Shown here: positions 43,387 to 52,792 of the stretch, piece after piece
Layout of the letters: every line of letters starts with the position of its first letter
How positions within the stretch are numbered: position 1 is the first letter of the stretch
NCBI RefSeq assembly: GCF_900143015.1
Contig: NZ_FSRT01000001.1
Location: 620,001-684,000 of the forward strand
From: Fibrobacter sp. UWB11
GTDB lineage: Bacteria > Fibrobacterota > Fibrobacteria > Fibrobacterales > Fibrobacteraceae
DNA: 64,000 bases
Reading direction: 5' to 3'
Notes under the pieces: generated by a model
Seen by the model: only the letters and a program-made list of their open reading frames with translations
Databases searched by the model: none
Told to the model about the DNA's origin: nothing
Position numbers and translations under genes: made by a program

Positions 43387-44352
43387 CTACTCCTTAGTAA
43401 TAATCATGCAAATCACGGGGAGCTTTTTATCGACTTCGTTTTCACTCGGGATGATTTCGCTTTCGATGACCTTGCAGTTGAGTTCTTTCACGAAAAATTC
43501 AAGCTGGCTGCGTTCAAATCCAAGCCAAATGTGTCCGTGCGTTGTGCGGAAAGATTCTTCCTTGTGCTGTGCGAGGTCCAAAAGTGCAAGTTTTCCACCT
43601 GGTTTCAAAATGCGGGTGGCTTCCTTGAGGGCAAGTCTCGGATCTGTCGCGTGATGCAACACCTGGCTCATAAGAACTAGGTCTGCGTAATTGTCGGGGA
43701 GCCCCGTCTGTGTCATGTCGGCGACTTTCGGCGTTACGTTCTCGATGCCTTTCTGCTGCAGAACTTGCTGGAGCCCGCTGATGATTTTGGGGTCATAGTC
43801 GAGGGCCGTCACGTTCTTGCAACGGCTGGCTAACATAAGCGAAAGGTCTCCGCCTTCGCCGCATCCGATGTCGACCGCGTTTTCAAACGGCACCATGAGT
43901 TTGCTGAACAGACTGATTTGTGCCTTGAGGCTTCCGCCGGCTTGGTCGAGCTTGTGAATTTGTCCCTTGGTCTTGTCGGTTCGTTCTTCGAGCGCTTGTG
44001 CGGCGCGGCATTTCAAAATGTCTTTATCTTGAAGTTCGTCGTACGCTTCGCGGATAATCTGCAAAAGGCGACCGCTCATGTAGAGTTCTTCGCTCAGGCG
44101 GTAATAAGCCTTGATGCCATCGCGGCGGTCTTTCACGAGCCCGCATTGCGAGAGCCTTGCCAAGTGGCGGCTTGCGTTACTTTGGTGAATATCTAAAATA
44201 TCCTTGATTTCGTTGACCGTAAATTCGGACTGGTCCAGCAAGAGCAAAATCTTGAGGCGCATTTCGTCGGAAATGGCTCCAAAAAGTTCCATGTTCGGGA
44301 TGATTGGTTCTCGGTTCTGGTTAAAATTCGAATTTATCACTTTGTCCGCCAA
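43387..44352 (-). CDS. ArsR-type HTH fused to a SAM-dependent methyltransferase
   Basis: Up to 321 residues. The N-terminal winged helix (about 20-95: LFGAISDEMRLKILLLLD, VNEIKDILDIHQSNASRHLARL, GLVKDRRDGIKAYYRL) is of ArsR type. The C-terminal class I methyltransferase (about 155-300) has AVDIGCGEGGDLSLML (motif I), ALDYDP (acidic end of strand 2), DLVLMSQVLHHATDP and LKPGGKLALLDL. Such fusions may sense SAM or related metabolites and regulate methyl-cycle genes, which is inference. The start is uncertain: TTG 44352, GTG 44340 and ATG 44292 are all possible; the last would trim the unconserved N-terminus. Confidence 0.82.
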   Translation of the reverse strand: MADKVINSNFNQNREPIIPNMELFGAISDEMRLKILLLLDQSEFTVNEIKDILDIHQSNASRHLARLSQCGLVKDRRDGIKAYYRLSEELYMSGRLLQIIREAYDELQDKDILKCRAAQALEERTDKTKGQIHKLDQAGGSLKAQISLFSKLMVPFENAVDIGCGEGGDLSLMLASRCKNVTALDYDPKIISGLQQVLQQKGIENVTPKVADMTQTGLPDNYADLVLMSQVLHHATDPRLALKEATRILKPGGKLALLDLAQHKEESFRTTHGHIWLGFERSQLEFFVKELNCKVIESEIIPSENEVDKKLPVICMIITKE

Positions 44353-44402
44353 ATGCTTTTTTATGTTTGTCGTTGTGAATATAAATTTTTAGATGGACTT
44401 TG

Positions 44403-45242
44403 ATGTTTAAAATGATGGTTAAATCCTTTTTTCGCGTGATTATTGCAGTGCTTTGCGCTAAAACGCTGGTGTTTTCTGCAGTTTTGCAAGAAATTGTAAA
44501 ACCAGAGCATCACTACGAAGTATCTGTGCGGCTCGATGTACCGCTTGTGCTTGGAATTACCTTGACTTCGGCGCTTGGCGTTTATCGTTATTATGGCATG
44601 GAACGTATTTCGTTAAACGATTTAAAACCGAAGTCGGAATTTTTGCCGTGGGATCGTCCGTTCGTGGGGCATTACAGCGACTGGGCGACTACCGTAAGCC
44701 ATTATTCGGGTGTGCTTGCTGTTGCACCGCTTGCGCTGGCAGGTTATTCTTGGTACAAAGGTGATGCTGATGGTCATGATTTTGGCGCTTTTACGCTCAT
44801 GTTTGTGGAAGCGTTTGCGTTACAGAATGCGATAAACCAGATTGTCCGCTCTTCGCAACTTTGGCCACGTCCTTACGTATATGCAAAGCGCGGGGAAGGC
44901 AGCAAAAAAGCGGAGTCTGCTCGCGGTGAAGCTTTTGGCTCGTTTTATTCGGGACACTCATCTGCAGCATTTACCGTTGCAATTTTTACAGGCGAGTGGT
45001 TCTCTGAAATTTACCCGAACTCCAAGTACAAAAGTCTCGTGTGGGCATCATCGTTGACGCTTGCTGGGGGTGTCGCTGCCTTGCGTGTTATGGCAGGCAA
45101 GCATTATCCTACAGATGTTGTAGTTGGAGCGCTTGTCGGGACTGGAGTGAGCTTGGGTGTGCTTAAATTGCATGAAATTTGTAAAAATAATATTTCATTC
45201 TGGGTGATTCCGGGCAATATTGGCGCTGTTTTTTATTTTTGA
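44403..45242 (+). CDS. PAP2-family phosphatase
   Basis: 279 residues with an N-terminal hydrophobic/signal segment and several membrane helices. The three PAP2 motifs are present in diverged form: RSSQLWPRPYVYAK (about 150-163), FYSGHSSAAF (about 180-189) and RVMAGKHYPTDVVVGA (about 222-237, with the catalytic His and Asp). It should dephosphorylate a lipid phosphate or pyrophosphate, such as undecaprenyl-PP or phosphatidate, at the outer face of the membrane. Confidence 0.85.
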   Translation: MFKMMVKSFFRVIIAVLCAKTLVFSAVLQEIVKPEHHYEVSVRLDVPLVLGITLTSALGVYRYYGMERISLNDLKPKSEFLPWDRPFVGHYSDWATTVSHYSGVLAVAPLALAGYSWYKGDADGHDFGAFTLMFVEAFALQNAINQIVRSSQLWPRPYVYAKRGEGSKKAESARGEAFGSFYSGHSSAAFTVAIFTGEWFSEIYPNSKYKSLVWASSLTLAGGVAALRVMAGKHYPTDVVVGALVGTGVSLGVLKLHEICKNNISFWVIPGNIGAVFYF

Positions 45243-45328
45243 CAATTTTTTATAGCATTTTTCTTGAAAATGCGTATATATATTGTGTAGGCTTACTCGG
45301 TAAGTCATTTTGTTAGATGAGGTTTTAG

Positions 45329-46339
45329 ATGTTGGATGAGGTTAGGCGTGTCTTGTGCGCCGTTGCTTTTTTGACCGTGTCTGTGGTCACCCAAAATTAC
45401 GCTACTGAATTTAAGGATTATAGGGATGGGCGCGTTTATCGTGCTATTCCATCTGGAAATTTAAACTGGTTCAAACAGAGCCTCAGGTATAACAAAACCT
45501 CGTTCTATACGGATGAAAACGGAATTCCGTTTTACCGCGATGACAGTTGGGTAGCCTCTTGCCCGGAAGGTACGCAGGTTCCCGATGAAATGGACTGGGA
45601 TCAATTGATTGAAGATCAGTTTTCCGGTGACGACAAGTTGGAAAATATGAAAAACTTTGTCGGTCATTCTTCGCTCGGCTTTTACAAGTTCGAAATGGAC
45701 GAAGTCGTGAATGTGAAAAAAGGTTTCGCGTATTTTGCAGTGCGCAATCAGGGCAATCGCGCAATTAGGCTAGAAACCAAGCGTGGTACGGTAAAAATTG
45801 TCGATCTTGAAAATTCCGATGCTGTGCAAGTGCGCTGCGTGTATCCTCGCGATTTCCTTTCGGAAATGGGAATATCTAAAAGGGATATGATTTTTACGGA
45901 TAGACGAGACAATAAAAAATATGTGGTCGGTGTCCGTGGCGGAAAAATCTGGATGATGAAAAACCTTGCTTTTAGCGTAACTTCCGAAAAGCAATGCTAT
46001 GTAGAAGATAAGTCTTTCTGTGAAAAGTTCGGGCGCTATTACACCTACGAAGATGCTCTCAAGGCTTGCCCTTCGGGCTGGCACTTGCCAGACGATGCGG
46101 AATGGCGTGACTTCCAGAAAGACCGCAAGACGCTGGACTGGGATAACTTAGGGCAGGGCGGTTGCCAGGACTGGGACAATTATTGCGACGGAATGAATTC
46201 CGGACATTATTGGTCTCGCACGTCCATACAAGAAAATACGGCCCGTTCATGGGAGTTCAACCGAGCTGACCACGATATTGATCGAACAGACGCAAGTGTT
46301 CATAAGGGACTATATGTCCGTTGCGTTGCTGATATTTAA
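45329..46339 (+). CDS. Secreted protein with two FISUMP-type domains
   Basis: 336 residues with a signal peptide (about 1-25: VLCAVAFLTVSVVTQNYA). A degenerate first repeat (FKDYRDGRVYRAIPSGNLNWF) is followed by a complete second FISUMP domain from about residue 190: TDRRDNKKYVVGVRGGKIWM, YYTYEDALKACPSGWHLPDDAEW, YWSRTS and GLYVRCVADI. FISUMP modules are a Fibrobacter expansion, secreted or surface-located, function unknown. TATATATATT lies at about 45274, with a leader of about 45 nt. Confidence 0.82.
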   Translation: MLDEVRRVLCAVAFLTVSVVTQNYATEFKDYRDGRVYRAIPSGNLNWFKQSLRYNKTSFYTDENGIPFYRDDSWVASCPEGTQVPDEMDWDQLIEDQFSGDDKLENMKNFVGHSSLGFYKFEMDEVVNVKKGFAYFAVRNQGNRAIRLETKRGTVKIVDLENSDAVQVRCVYPRDFLSEMGISKRDMIFTDRRDNKKYVVGVRGGKIWMMKNLAFSVTSEKQCYVEDKSFCEKFGRYYTYEDALKACPSGWHLPDDAEWRDFQKDRKTLDWDNLGQGGCQDWDNYCDGMNSGHYWSRTSIQENTARSWEFNRADHDIDRTDASVHKGLYVRCVADI

Positions 46340-46362
46340 AAATTAATTTGTTTTAAATATAG

Positions 46363-46605
46363 CTATAGTTCGTCGTCACTTTCGGACACGTCTTCGAAGT
46401 GACTTCCATATTCGTCAAAATTGATTTCTTCGGCGATATCATCGTTGTCGGAGTCGTTTTCAAGACCAAAACCGAGGCGTGCGCAAATGCGGTCAAGAAG
46501 GATGAGATCCACATCTTCGGTGTCGCCGCCTTCACGTTCATAAGCTTCGATGATAAGCTCTTGTTCGTCCGGTTTGTATTTGTCGACAACTTCAGTGATT
46601 TTCAT
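46363..46605 (-). CDS. Small acidic protein (80 aa)
   Basis: Starts at ATG 46605 (MKITEVVDKYKPDEQELII); AAAGGAG lies 9 nt upstream and an earlier in-frame codon would include it. The second half is extremely acidic (ENDSDNDDIAEE, ending ESDDEL). No family known to me. It is likely cytoplasmic. It is divergent from the TPR gene at 46714. Confidence 0.65.
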   Translation of the reverse strand: MKITEVVDKYKPDEQELIIEAYEREGGDTEDVDLILLDRICARLGFGLENDSDNDDIAEEINFDEYGSHFEDVSESDDEL

Positions 46606-46713
46606 TTTATTTTCTCCTTTGCGGATGGTTTTAGAGAAAAATATCCGCATTCTCTGCTTGTAATATCGCCTATATAAGTTACATTGTCAATGGGTTTTAC
46701 TATTTTTTTTGCT

Positions 46714-48042
46714 ATGAACAAGAAATTGTCTTTTATTGCACTTGCGTTTTTGTTGGGTATGTCTCAATCTTGGGCTGTTGACCCCCGTATAGAACAGGGC
46801 GCCCGTTTTGAGGCTAAGGGCCAGTACGATAAGGCTCTTGGCGAATATCGTGCCATGTTGGCTGAAAATAAGAAGAATACCGAAGCTTACATGGCTGCCG
46901 GCAAAGTCCGCATGAAGATGAAGGACTATAAGGGTGCTGTGGCTAATTTCCGCCTCGCTTATGGTTACGATCCGAGTTTGACAGAGGCTTATGAAGGTGC
47001 TGCCAAGGCTTACGAAGCTATGGGCCAGCAGGCAAAGGCCGATGCGGAACGCGCAAAGATGAAGGGTGGCAAGGCTGCTGCAAAGACCGAAACGGCTAAG
47101 ACTGAAACAAGTGCGCCGAAGGCTGAAGTGGCTAAGGCTGAGCCCGCAAAGACCCAGGCACCTGCAAAGGCAACCCAGCCTGCACAACAAGCTGCTCCTG
47201 CAAAGACGGAAACTCCGAAAGCTGCTCAACCTGCTCAAGTTTCCGCTACCGAAGACCCGTTTGAAAAAGGCAAGGCTTTGCTTGCTGAAGGCCGTTATGC
47301 GGAAGCCGCTCCACTTTGGAGAACTGTGCTTTCGAAGAAGCCCGGCGATGCCGGTGCATACTTCTATGCCGGCCTAACTCGTTATGAGATGGGAGAATAC
47401 GACAAGGCCGAGTTCAACTTGAAGAAGGGACTTTCGTACAAGGAACGTGGTAACGATGCTAATTACTATTTGGCAAAGATTAACCAGAAAAGCAAGCATC
47501 TCGATTTAGAAAAGAAGTATTTGTCTGCTTATCTGAAAAAAGCCGCTCCGGATGCAAAGTTCCGCAAGGCTGCCGAAGACCGCATGGCCGAAATCAATGC
47601 TGTTGCTAATGCCGCAGCCGAAGAAAAGGCCATGAAGGAAGCCGAGGCTAAGGCTCTGAAAGAAGCTAAAAAGACAGGGAACGACAAGGCGAGGTCCGTT
47701 GAAACAGCTGTGAGCTCGCAGAATAATGAAGTGGCTCCGACGGCGACGAACTCCATTGCCAATGCCAATGCGCTTTATGCGGATGGCTACAATGAAGCGG
47801 CTCTCCAAATGTATAAGGCCTTGCTCGAAAACGAAATCACTCCGGATGAACGTTATTTCGCAATGCTCCAGATGGGCAATATCTATCGCGAAATGCGCGA
47901 TTTCCACAGCGCTGTAACGCGCTATCGTGATGTTGTTCGTGAATTCCCGGATTCCGACTGGGCAACCGAAGCCGAACGCGCTCTGGAAGATGCTGTATGG
48001 CTTGAAAAGCATGCAAGTGAACTTCCGCGCAACAAACGATAA
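46714..48042 (+). CDS. Periplasmic tetratricopeptide-repeat protein
   Basis: 442 residues from the ATG giving the signal peptide MNKKLSFIALAFLLGMSQSWA. TPR units lie at about 25-110 (ARFEAKGQYDKALGEYRAML, AYMAAGKVRMKMKDYKGAVANF, AYEGAAKAYEAMGQQAKA), then an Ala/Lys/Pro/Thr-rich linker (about 115-185), further TPRs at 190-280, a coiled, Ala/Glu-rich helix (about 290-330) and a last TPR pair (about 355-430, YNEAALQMYKALL, FHSAVTRYRDVVREFPDSDW). It resembles YbgF/CpoB-type envelope scaffolds but is not assigned. TATTTT lies exactly 7 nt before the ATG. Confidence 0.8.
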   Translation: MNKKLSFIALAFLLGMSQSWAVDPRIEQGARFEAKGQYDKALGEYRAMLAENKKNTEAYMAAGKVRMKMKDYKGAVANFRLAYGYDPSLTEAYEGAAKAYEAMGQQAKADAERAKMKGGKAAAKTETAKTETSAPKAEVAKAEPAKTQAPAKATQPAQQAAPAKTETPKAAQPAQVSATEDPFEKGKALLAEGRYAEAAPLWRTVLSKKPGDAGAYFYAGLTRYEMGEYDKAEFNLKKGLSYKERGNDANYYLAKINQKSKHLDLEKKYLSAYLKKAAPDAKFRKAAEDRMAEINAVANAAAEEKAMKEAEAKALKEAKKTGNDKARSVETAVSSQNNEVAPTATNSIANANALYADGYNEAALQMYKALLENEITPDERYFAMLQMGNIYREMRDFHSAVTRYRDVVREFPDSDWATEAERALEDAVWLEKHASELPRNKR

Positions 48043-48078
48043 TTGGCCATTAGTCAATGGTCTTTAGTTATTAGTTAC
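48042..48078 (+). repeat. Degenerate ATTAGTCAATGGT intergenic repeat
   Basis: Imperfect units ATTGGCC / ATTAGTCAATGGT / TTTAGTTATTAGTTA after the TPR gene stop, of the same family as at 43345 and 57400. Confidence 0.5.
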
Positions 48079-48101
48079 AACTGAAAGATTTCGTATAAAA
48101 T

Positions 48102-48190
48102 TATGCCGGGCTCGTCCCGGCATTAATTTTTAAGATGTCATGCCCGCTCAGGTCCCTGAGCTTGTCGAAGGGCGGGCATCTCTTTTTTTG
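48102..48190 (+). terminator. Double bidirectional terminator region
   Basis: Two hairpins lie between convergent genes. The first is ATGCCGGG-N4-CCCGGCAT with T-rich flanks on both sides (48102-48131). The second is ATGCCCGCtc ... GGGCGGGCAT with CTTTTTTT (about 48140-48188); its inside contains GTCCCTGAGCTTGTCGAAGGGC, a widespread intergenic palindrome type. Confidence 0.7.
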
Positions 48191-48195
48191 AGGAT

Positions 48196-49728
48196 TTATC
48201 CTTTCACAAGCTTTCGGTCGCTTTTGACTTTAGCAAGGAACTTCTTGTAGATTTTGTTGTAAATCTCGTGATTCTCGGGATTCGGCGTGTAGGTGTTCGT
48301 AATCTCGATGTAGTTGTGAATGTCTTCGAATTTCATTTGCCCAAGGCCGATTGCGGCAACGGCTGCAGCGCCAAGTGCGCCCACGTACTGCGGATGCTTG
48401 ACCGTTTCAATGGTATGGCCTGTAATGTCTGCAAGAATCTGGTTCATGATGTTGATTCTTGCAAGCCCGCCTGCAAAGCGAATCGTGTCAGAAATCTTGC
48501 ACTTCTTGGCCTGGCATTCAAGAAGCCAGCGGAAGTGGAAACAAATTCCTTCAATTACGGCACGGAGCAAATCTCCACGGCTTGTTTCAAGATCAATGCC
48601 CGAAAGCGAACTGCGGATTTCTCCATCTTCGAATGGTGTTTTGCAACCGTTCATGAACGGAGTGAACAAAAGTCCTCGTGCCCCAGGTTTTGCTTTTGTG
48701 ACAAGCGAAGCACATTCTTCATAGCTGTATTCGGAATTGTCTAGTTTGCCGATTAATTCTCGTGCCCAAGCAAAGCACCTGCCTGCAGTTTCGAGTTCAC
48801 CGTACAAATATTTTTGAGCGGGATTAGGACCTTTGACTGCAATCATCATGATGTCGGCAAACTGGATGATATGGTCGACCACGGTGCAGACTGAACCGGA
48901 AGTGCCGCAGTAAATACCGGTGAGGTTACTGTGAGTGTTTCCGCAGCCAATGGCGACCATGGCAACGTCTCCGCCACCAGCGATAACAGGCGTTCCTTTT
49001 TCCAAACCCATTTGTTCGGCAGCTTCTTCTGTAATCTGTCCGACGATGTCTGTGCTTTGCACGATTTCGGGCAAGTGATTTTCGTTGATTCCGTAAGCTT
49101 TGGCCATGGTGTGGCTCCACCCGGAATGCCCTTTGCGGCAATCATTGAGTGCAGCACAGAATGCGGAGTCTTCGGTGCGTACAAAACGGCCCGTGGTCTT
49201 GAACAAAAGATAATCGCCGACATCTAGGAACTTGTCTATTTTGGCGAAGTTTTCGGGCTCGTTGTTTTGCACCCACTTGTATTTCCAGATAGGGCTGTAT
49301 GCTCCGACCGGAACCATGCTCGTGTGTCGCATGGCCTTGATGAGTTTCCAAATATTGAGCCCGTGGATCTTTAGGCCGTTGTTGAAATATTCTTTGAATT
49401 CTTGATCGGCGCGCCTATCAAGGAATGTCATGGGCGGGCGAACAGAATTTCCTTTTCCGTCTACTAGAACAGTTCCGTTCAATTGGGAGCAAAAGCTGAT
49501 GCCCTTGATTTGGTCGCTTGTAACACTGTAATTTTTGAGAAGTTCTTTTGTGCTGCGGCAGATGGAATCCCACCATTGCTCTGTGCTTTGCTCCACACCT
49601 TTGCCACCCAAGGTGGTTGTCGTATGGGTCGTCGTGACCGTTGCACCGACGAATTCAATTGTATTGTTGATTTTTGTAAGTGCTGCTTTTATAAAGGAAT
49701 TGCCAATATCGTATGTTACTAGGTACAT
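48196..49728 (-). CDS. FGGY-family carbohydrate kinase, xylulokinase-like
   Basis: 510 residues from ATG 49728 (MYLVTYDIGNSFIKAAL); AAAGGATG precedes it. The first phosphate loop is TYDIGNSFIKAA. Further landmarks are GISFCSQLNGTVLVD, a DVGDYLLFKTTG segment, the second phosphate region GIYCGTSGSVCTVV, GLLFTPFMNGCKTPFED and the signature IRFAGGLARINIMNQILADITG near 440-461. The enzyme phosphorylates a sugar; xylulose is the most likely substrate, matching a fibre-degrading organism, but no isomerase or transporter lies beside it. Confidence 0.85.
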   Translation of the reverse strand: MYLVTYDIGNSFIKAALTKINNTIEFVGATVTTTHTTTTLGGKGVEQSTEQWWDSICRSTKELLKNYSVTSDQIKGISFCSQLNGTVLVDGKGNSVRPPMTFLDRRADQEFKEYFNNGLKIHGLNIWKLIKAMRHTSMVPVGAYSPIWKYKWVQNNEPENFAKIDKFLDVGDYLLFKTTGRFVRTEDSAFCAALNDCRKGHSGWSHTMAKAYGINENHLPEIVQSTDIVGQITEEAAEQMGLEKGTPVIAGGGDVAMVAIGCGNTHSNLTGIYCGTSGSVCTVVDHIIQFADIMMIAVKGPNPAQKYLYGELETAGRCFAWARELIGKLDNSEYSYEECASLVTKAKPGARGLLFTPFMNGCKTPFEDGEIRSSLSGIDLETSRGDLLRAVIEGICFHFRWLLECQAKKCKISDTIRFAGGLARINIMNQILADITGHTIETVKHPQYVGALGAAAVAAIGLGQMKFEDIHNYIEITNTYTPNPENHEIYNKIYKKFLAKVKSDRKLVKG

Positions 49729-49771
49729 TTCTTCATCCTTTAAAAACAGTCCAACCTTGTCAAGAAAACTA

Positions 49772-49800
49772 TAAAAAAATACAGGCCTTGTCACCTGTAT
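49772..49800 (-). terminator. Rho-independent terminator of rlmI
   Basis: Minus strand ATACAGG-N8-CCTGTAT followed by TTTTTTT. A second hairpin, GGATGTTCT-N8-AGAACATCC (49823-49848), faces the plus strand with CTTTTT after it. Confidence 0.75.
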
Positions 49801-49861
49801 ATAATCATTATGTAAGATTTTTGGATGTTCTAGTGGAACAGAACATCCCTTTTTGTGTTTT

Positions 49862-51064
49862 TTACACGACTTGAACGAGTAATCCCTTGAGATATTGCCC
49901 TTCGGGGAAGGCTGTATTCACGGGATGGTCGGCTGGTTGACCAAATCGTTCGATAATTTGCACGCGGCGGTGAGCGTCGGCTGCAGCATCGGCGATAATC
50001 TTTTGGAACAGGTCCATTTCCATGAGGCCTGAACAGCTGAATGTTGCAAGCATACCTCCTTCGGCAAGGAGCTTTAACGCAAGCATGTTGATGTCTTTAT
50101 AACCGCGGGCGCCTTTTTGCAAATTGTCTTTGCTTTCGACAAACTTAGGCGGGTCAAGTACGATAAAGTCAAACGTTTCGGCCTTGTCGCGGCATTTGCG
50201 CAGGTACTGGAATACGTCGGCTTCGACATGTGTTGCGTGTGCTGTACTTAATTTGTTCCTCATGATGCCTTCCTTGGCGAGCTTGAGCGCGTCCTTGGAA
50301 ACATCGACTTGATAAACTTTTTCGCACCCGCCACGAAGTGCGTAGAGACCGAAACCGCCAGTGTAGCAGAAGCAGTTGAGTACTTTTTTACCGGCCGTGA
50401 GTTCTCCTACGCGGCGTCTTGCATCGCGCTGGTCGAGGTAATAACCCGTCTTGTGACCGTTCTTCACATCGATGGGGAACAAAATGCCGTTTTCGTTGAT
50501 GATAACCGGTTCATCGGGAACTTCACCAAAGACCGTGCCCGTGCGTAACGGCAATCCTTCTTTTTTGCGGACTTCGGAATCGCAGCGTTCGTAGATGCCG
50601 CGGCAGCCCGTCTTTTCGGCGAGCAGTTCGTAAATGATTTTGCGATTGACTTCGGCACCTGCTGCGAGAATTTCGACAGAGTAAATGTCGGCATATTTGT
50701 CTATGATGCAACCAGGAATGCCGTCATTTTCAGCGTTTACGAGGCGGAATGCGTTTTCCTTATCGGCAATGTCAAAACCGCGGCTCTTGCGGGCAGCGAT
50801 AGCTCGGTCAAGGAGGTCGCTAAAGAACTCTCGATCGATTTTTGTATTCTTGCCTTCGTTCCCGAACGTCCAAAAACGTCCGCGGATCTGGGATTTTGGG
50901 GAGTATGCCGCGAGGCCTAGAAAATCACTGCGGTAGCTGTAAACTTCGACAACGTCACCAAGTTCAGGGTCCCCGACAACTTCGTCGATGGCGCCGCTAA
51001 AAATCCAGGGGTGGTAACGGAGGGCGGATTTATCACGCCCGGCTTTTAATGTAATCGCTTTCAT
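49862..51064 (-). CDS. rlmI: 23S rRNA m5C methyltransferase RlmI-type
   Basis: 400 residues from the ATG giving MKAITLKAGRDKSALRYHPWIFSGAI, the PUA-domain start; the upstream extension is not conserved in character. The SAM-dependent part has TGYYLDQRDARR, VLNCFCYTGGFGLYAL (motif I), the catalytic motif FIVLDPPKFVESK and ATFSCSGLMEM with the second Cys typical of the m5C fold. It should methylate 23S rRNA at the position corresponding to C1962 of E. coli. The naming is by family; SAM-dependent relatives of unknown target exist. Confidence 0.87.
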   Translation of the reverse strand: MKAITLKAGRDKSALRYHPWIFSGAIDEVVGDPELGDVVEVYSYRSDFLGLAAYSPKSQIRGRFWTFGNEGKNTKIDREFFSDLLDRAIAARKSRGFDIADKENAFRLVNAENDGIPGCIIDKYADIYSVEILAAGAEVNRKIIYELLAEKTGCRGIYERCDSEVRKKEGLPLRTGTVFGEVPDEPVIINENGILFPIDVKNGHKTGYYLDQRDARRRVGELTAGKKVLNCFCYTGGFGLYALRGGCEKVYQVDVSKDALKLAKEGIMRNKLSTAHATHVEADVFQYLRKCRDKAETFDFIVLDPPKFVESKDNLQKGARGYKDINMLALKLLAEGGMLATFSCSGLMEMDLFQKIIADAAADAHRRVQIIERFGQPADHPVNTAFPEGQYLKGLLVQVV

Positions 51065-51220
51065 GGGTAAAAATCTAGAAATTTTTGTTATATTTCTTTT
51101 AGTCCCGTGTTTTTCGAGTTTGTCAAAACATGTGATGGGGAACAATTTCTTGTTTTTTTTCTAGGGGGAAAAGTGATTTTAAATTTCATTTATGAAATTT
51201 TAATTACTAGATTGAAAAAC

Positions 51221-52765
51221 ATGGTAAGTTCGTTTCGAACCGATTTTTTGCAAGCGGGACTATTTGGTGTAGCCCTCGTTTTTGCGTTATCTCTGATTGC
51301 TTGTGATAAAGATGATCCTTCGAAAAAAAATGCAAATAAGGATTTGCCCCTAAAACATGAATTTAGTGCTGTAGTGCTTGATGTAACAGGTGATGCAAGG
51401 ATAAAGGTTGATGGGGAAGCATCCAACTTGAGCTTGGGACAGAACATCTACGAAAAAACGCAACTGACGTCTGGAGTCGCTTCTTCAGTCGTGCTTTCGG
51501 TAGCCGATGGTTCGGCTTTAAAGATTGATGGAAAATCGGATGTCCAATTTGATGTTGCTATTGAGTCTTTAAAACGTTCTTTATCGGTTTCGCTCCTTCA
51601 TGGTAGATTGCTGTTCGATGTACAAAAGCAAGCGGTCAAAGATGAGTTTGTTTTTCGGACTGAAAAGGTTTCGGCAATTGCTCGTGGTGCAGCAGGCTTT
51701 ATTGAATATACCGACGGCCTGAATGTTTCCTCGCTCAAGGAAGGTTCCGTTGATGTTTCTGTGAATGGTGATTCTTTACAGCCTGTCAAGAACGGACAAA
51801 CTATGATTTCCAATGTGAATGGTGTTAAAACTCTTTCGTTGGCTAGTTCGGGAACGCTCATTTTGGCGCGTGCTATAGATTCGATAGCGACTGAGGCCGC
51901 TTCAGAACTAGGAATTCGTGCTTCCAAATTGAATCTTGATAAACTGGAAACTTTGCTGCTTGCTTTTGATGAATCTTTTAACAAGAAGGCCGATAGTCTT
52001 ATAAAGAAGACCCAGGTCGAATTTAAGCCGAAGGTCCTGAATGAATATATTGGAAAACCGAGTGTTACGCTAGAAGCTTTGTATGTGCCAGGAGGCTTGA
52101 TCTCGGTGCAGGGACTTGTAGATACTATTTCTGAAAGTGGGCTGTACAAGCGGACTATTGAATGGGAAGACTCTACGGCTTTTGGTCCGAAGCGTTTTAT
52201 TGTAAATTGTGGCAATGGCGAGGTGGAATACATCTGCCATACGTGGAATATGAATTTTGTTTCGGCTAAAATGGCTGAGGTTTTGACGAAGGCCGATGAA
52301 CGTAAGGCCAACGTTGTAAAGGATTCCGCTCAACAACCTAAAATTCTAAAGCCGACCATTGTTATAGAAGGCTCGGGACGTGAACGAATTCATGTGTTGC
52401 CCGAAGAACGCGATATTCCGGCAACACTCCGTTTTAGCGTGGCTGGCTTGATGGGTGCTGATTTAAAACAAATTAAGAAGATTGTTGTCAAGCGTAAAGG
52501 CGTTGTGATTAAAACGTTTAGCGGTGATGAACTGACGACAAATTCTTTTAAGTTGCCGCTTCGATTGAAACAGAATAGAGTTGCTCATATTGAAATCTCC
52601 GTGTATTTTGTGAATGGCAAGCGCATCAAAGTCCGAAAAGTTTACGAAACGTATTGCTATTTTGAAAATTACGAAGGTGGCAAAAAGAGCAATCGAATCA
52701 ACGATATGACGGCAGAAGAAGAGTACAAAAACGTGGTATCAAAGCACTTGCTCAAGGATGAATAG
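51221..52765 (+). CDS. FecR-domain lipoprotein
   Basis: 514 residues from the ATG giving MVSSFRTDFLQAGL; the lipoprotein signal ends at LSLIAC. The FecR-like domain (about 45-180) shows LTSGVASSVVLSVADGSALKIDGKSD, LLHGRLLFDVQ, FVFRTEKVSAIARGAAGFIEY and LKEGSVDVSVNG. The C-terminal 150 residues contain an Ig-like portion. Such proteins bind or stabilise envelope polymers or act in sigma/anti-sigma pathways; no sigma factor is adjacent here. The start is not backed by a clear ribosome-binding site. An AGCTTTTT/AAAAAGCT palindrome follows the stop. Confidence 0.75.
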   Translation: MVSSFRTDFLQAGLFGVALVFALSLIACDKDDPSKKNANKDLPLKHEFSAVVLDVTGDARIKVDGEASNLSLGQNIYEKTQLTSGVASSVVLSVADGSALKIDGKSDVQFDVAIESLKRSLSVSLLHGRLLFDVQKQAVKDEFVFRTEKVSAIARGAAGFIEYTDGLNVSSLKEGSVDVSVNGDSLQPVKNGQTMISNVNGVKTLSLASSGTLILARAIDSIATEAASELGIRASKLNLDKLETLLLAFDESFNKKADSLIKKTQVEFKPKVLNEYIGKPSVTLEALYVPGGLISVQGLVDTISESGLYKRTIEWEDSTAFGPKRFIVNCGNGEVEYICHTWNMNFVSAKMAEVLTKADERKANVVKDSAQQPKILKPTIVIEGSGRERIHVLPEERDIPATLRFSVAGLMGADLKQIKKIVVKRKGVVIKTFSGDELTTNSFKLPLRLKQNRVAHIEISVYFVNGKRIKVRKVYETYCYFENYEGGKKSNRINDMTAEEEYKNVVSKHLLKDE

Positions 52766-52792
52766 CTTTTTTAAAAAGCTAAATTTGCGTCC

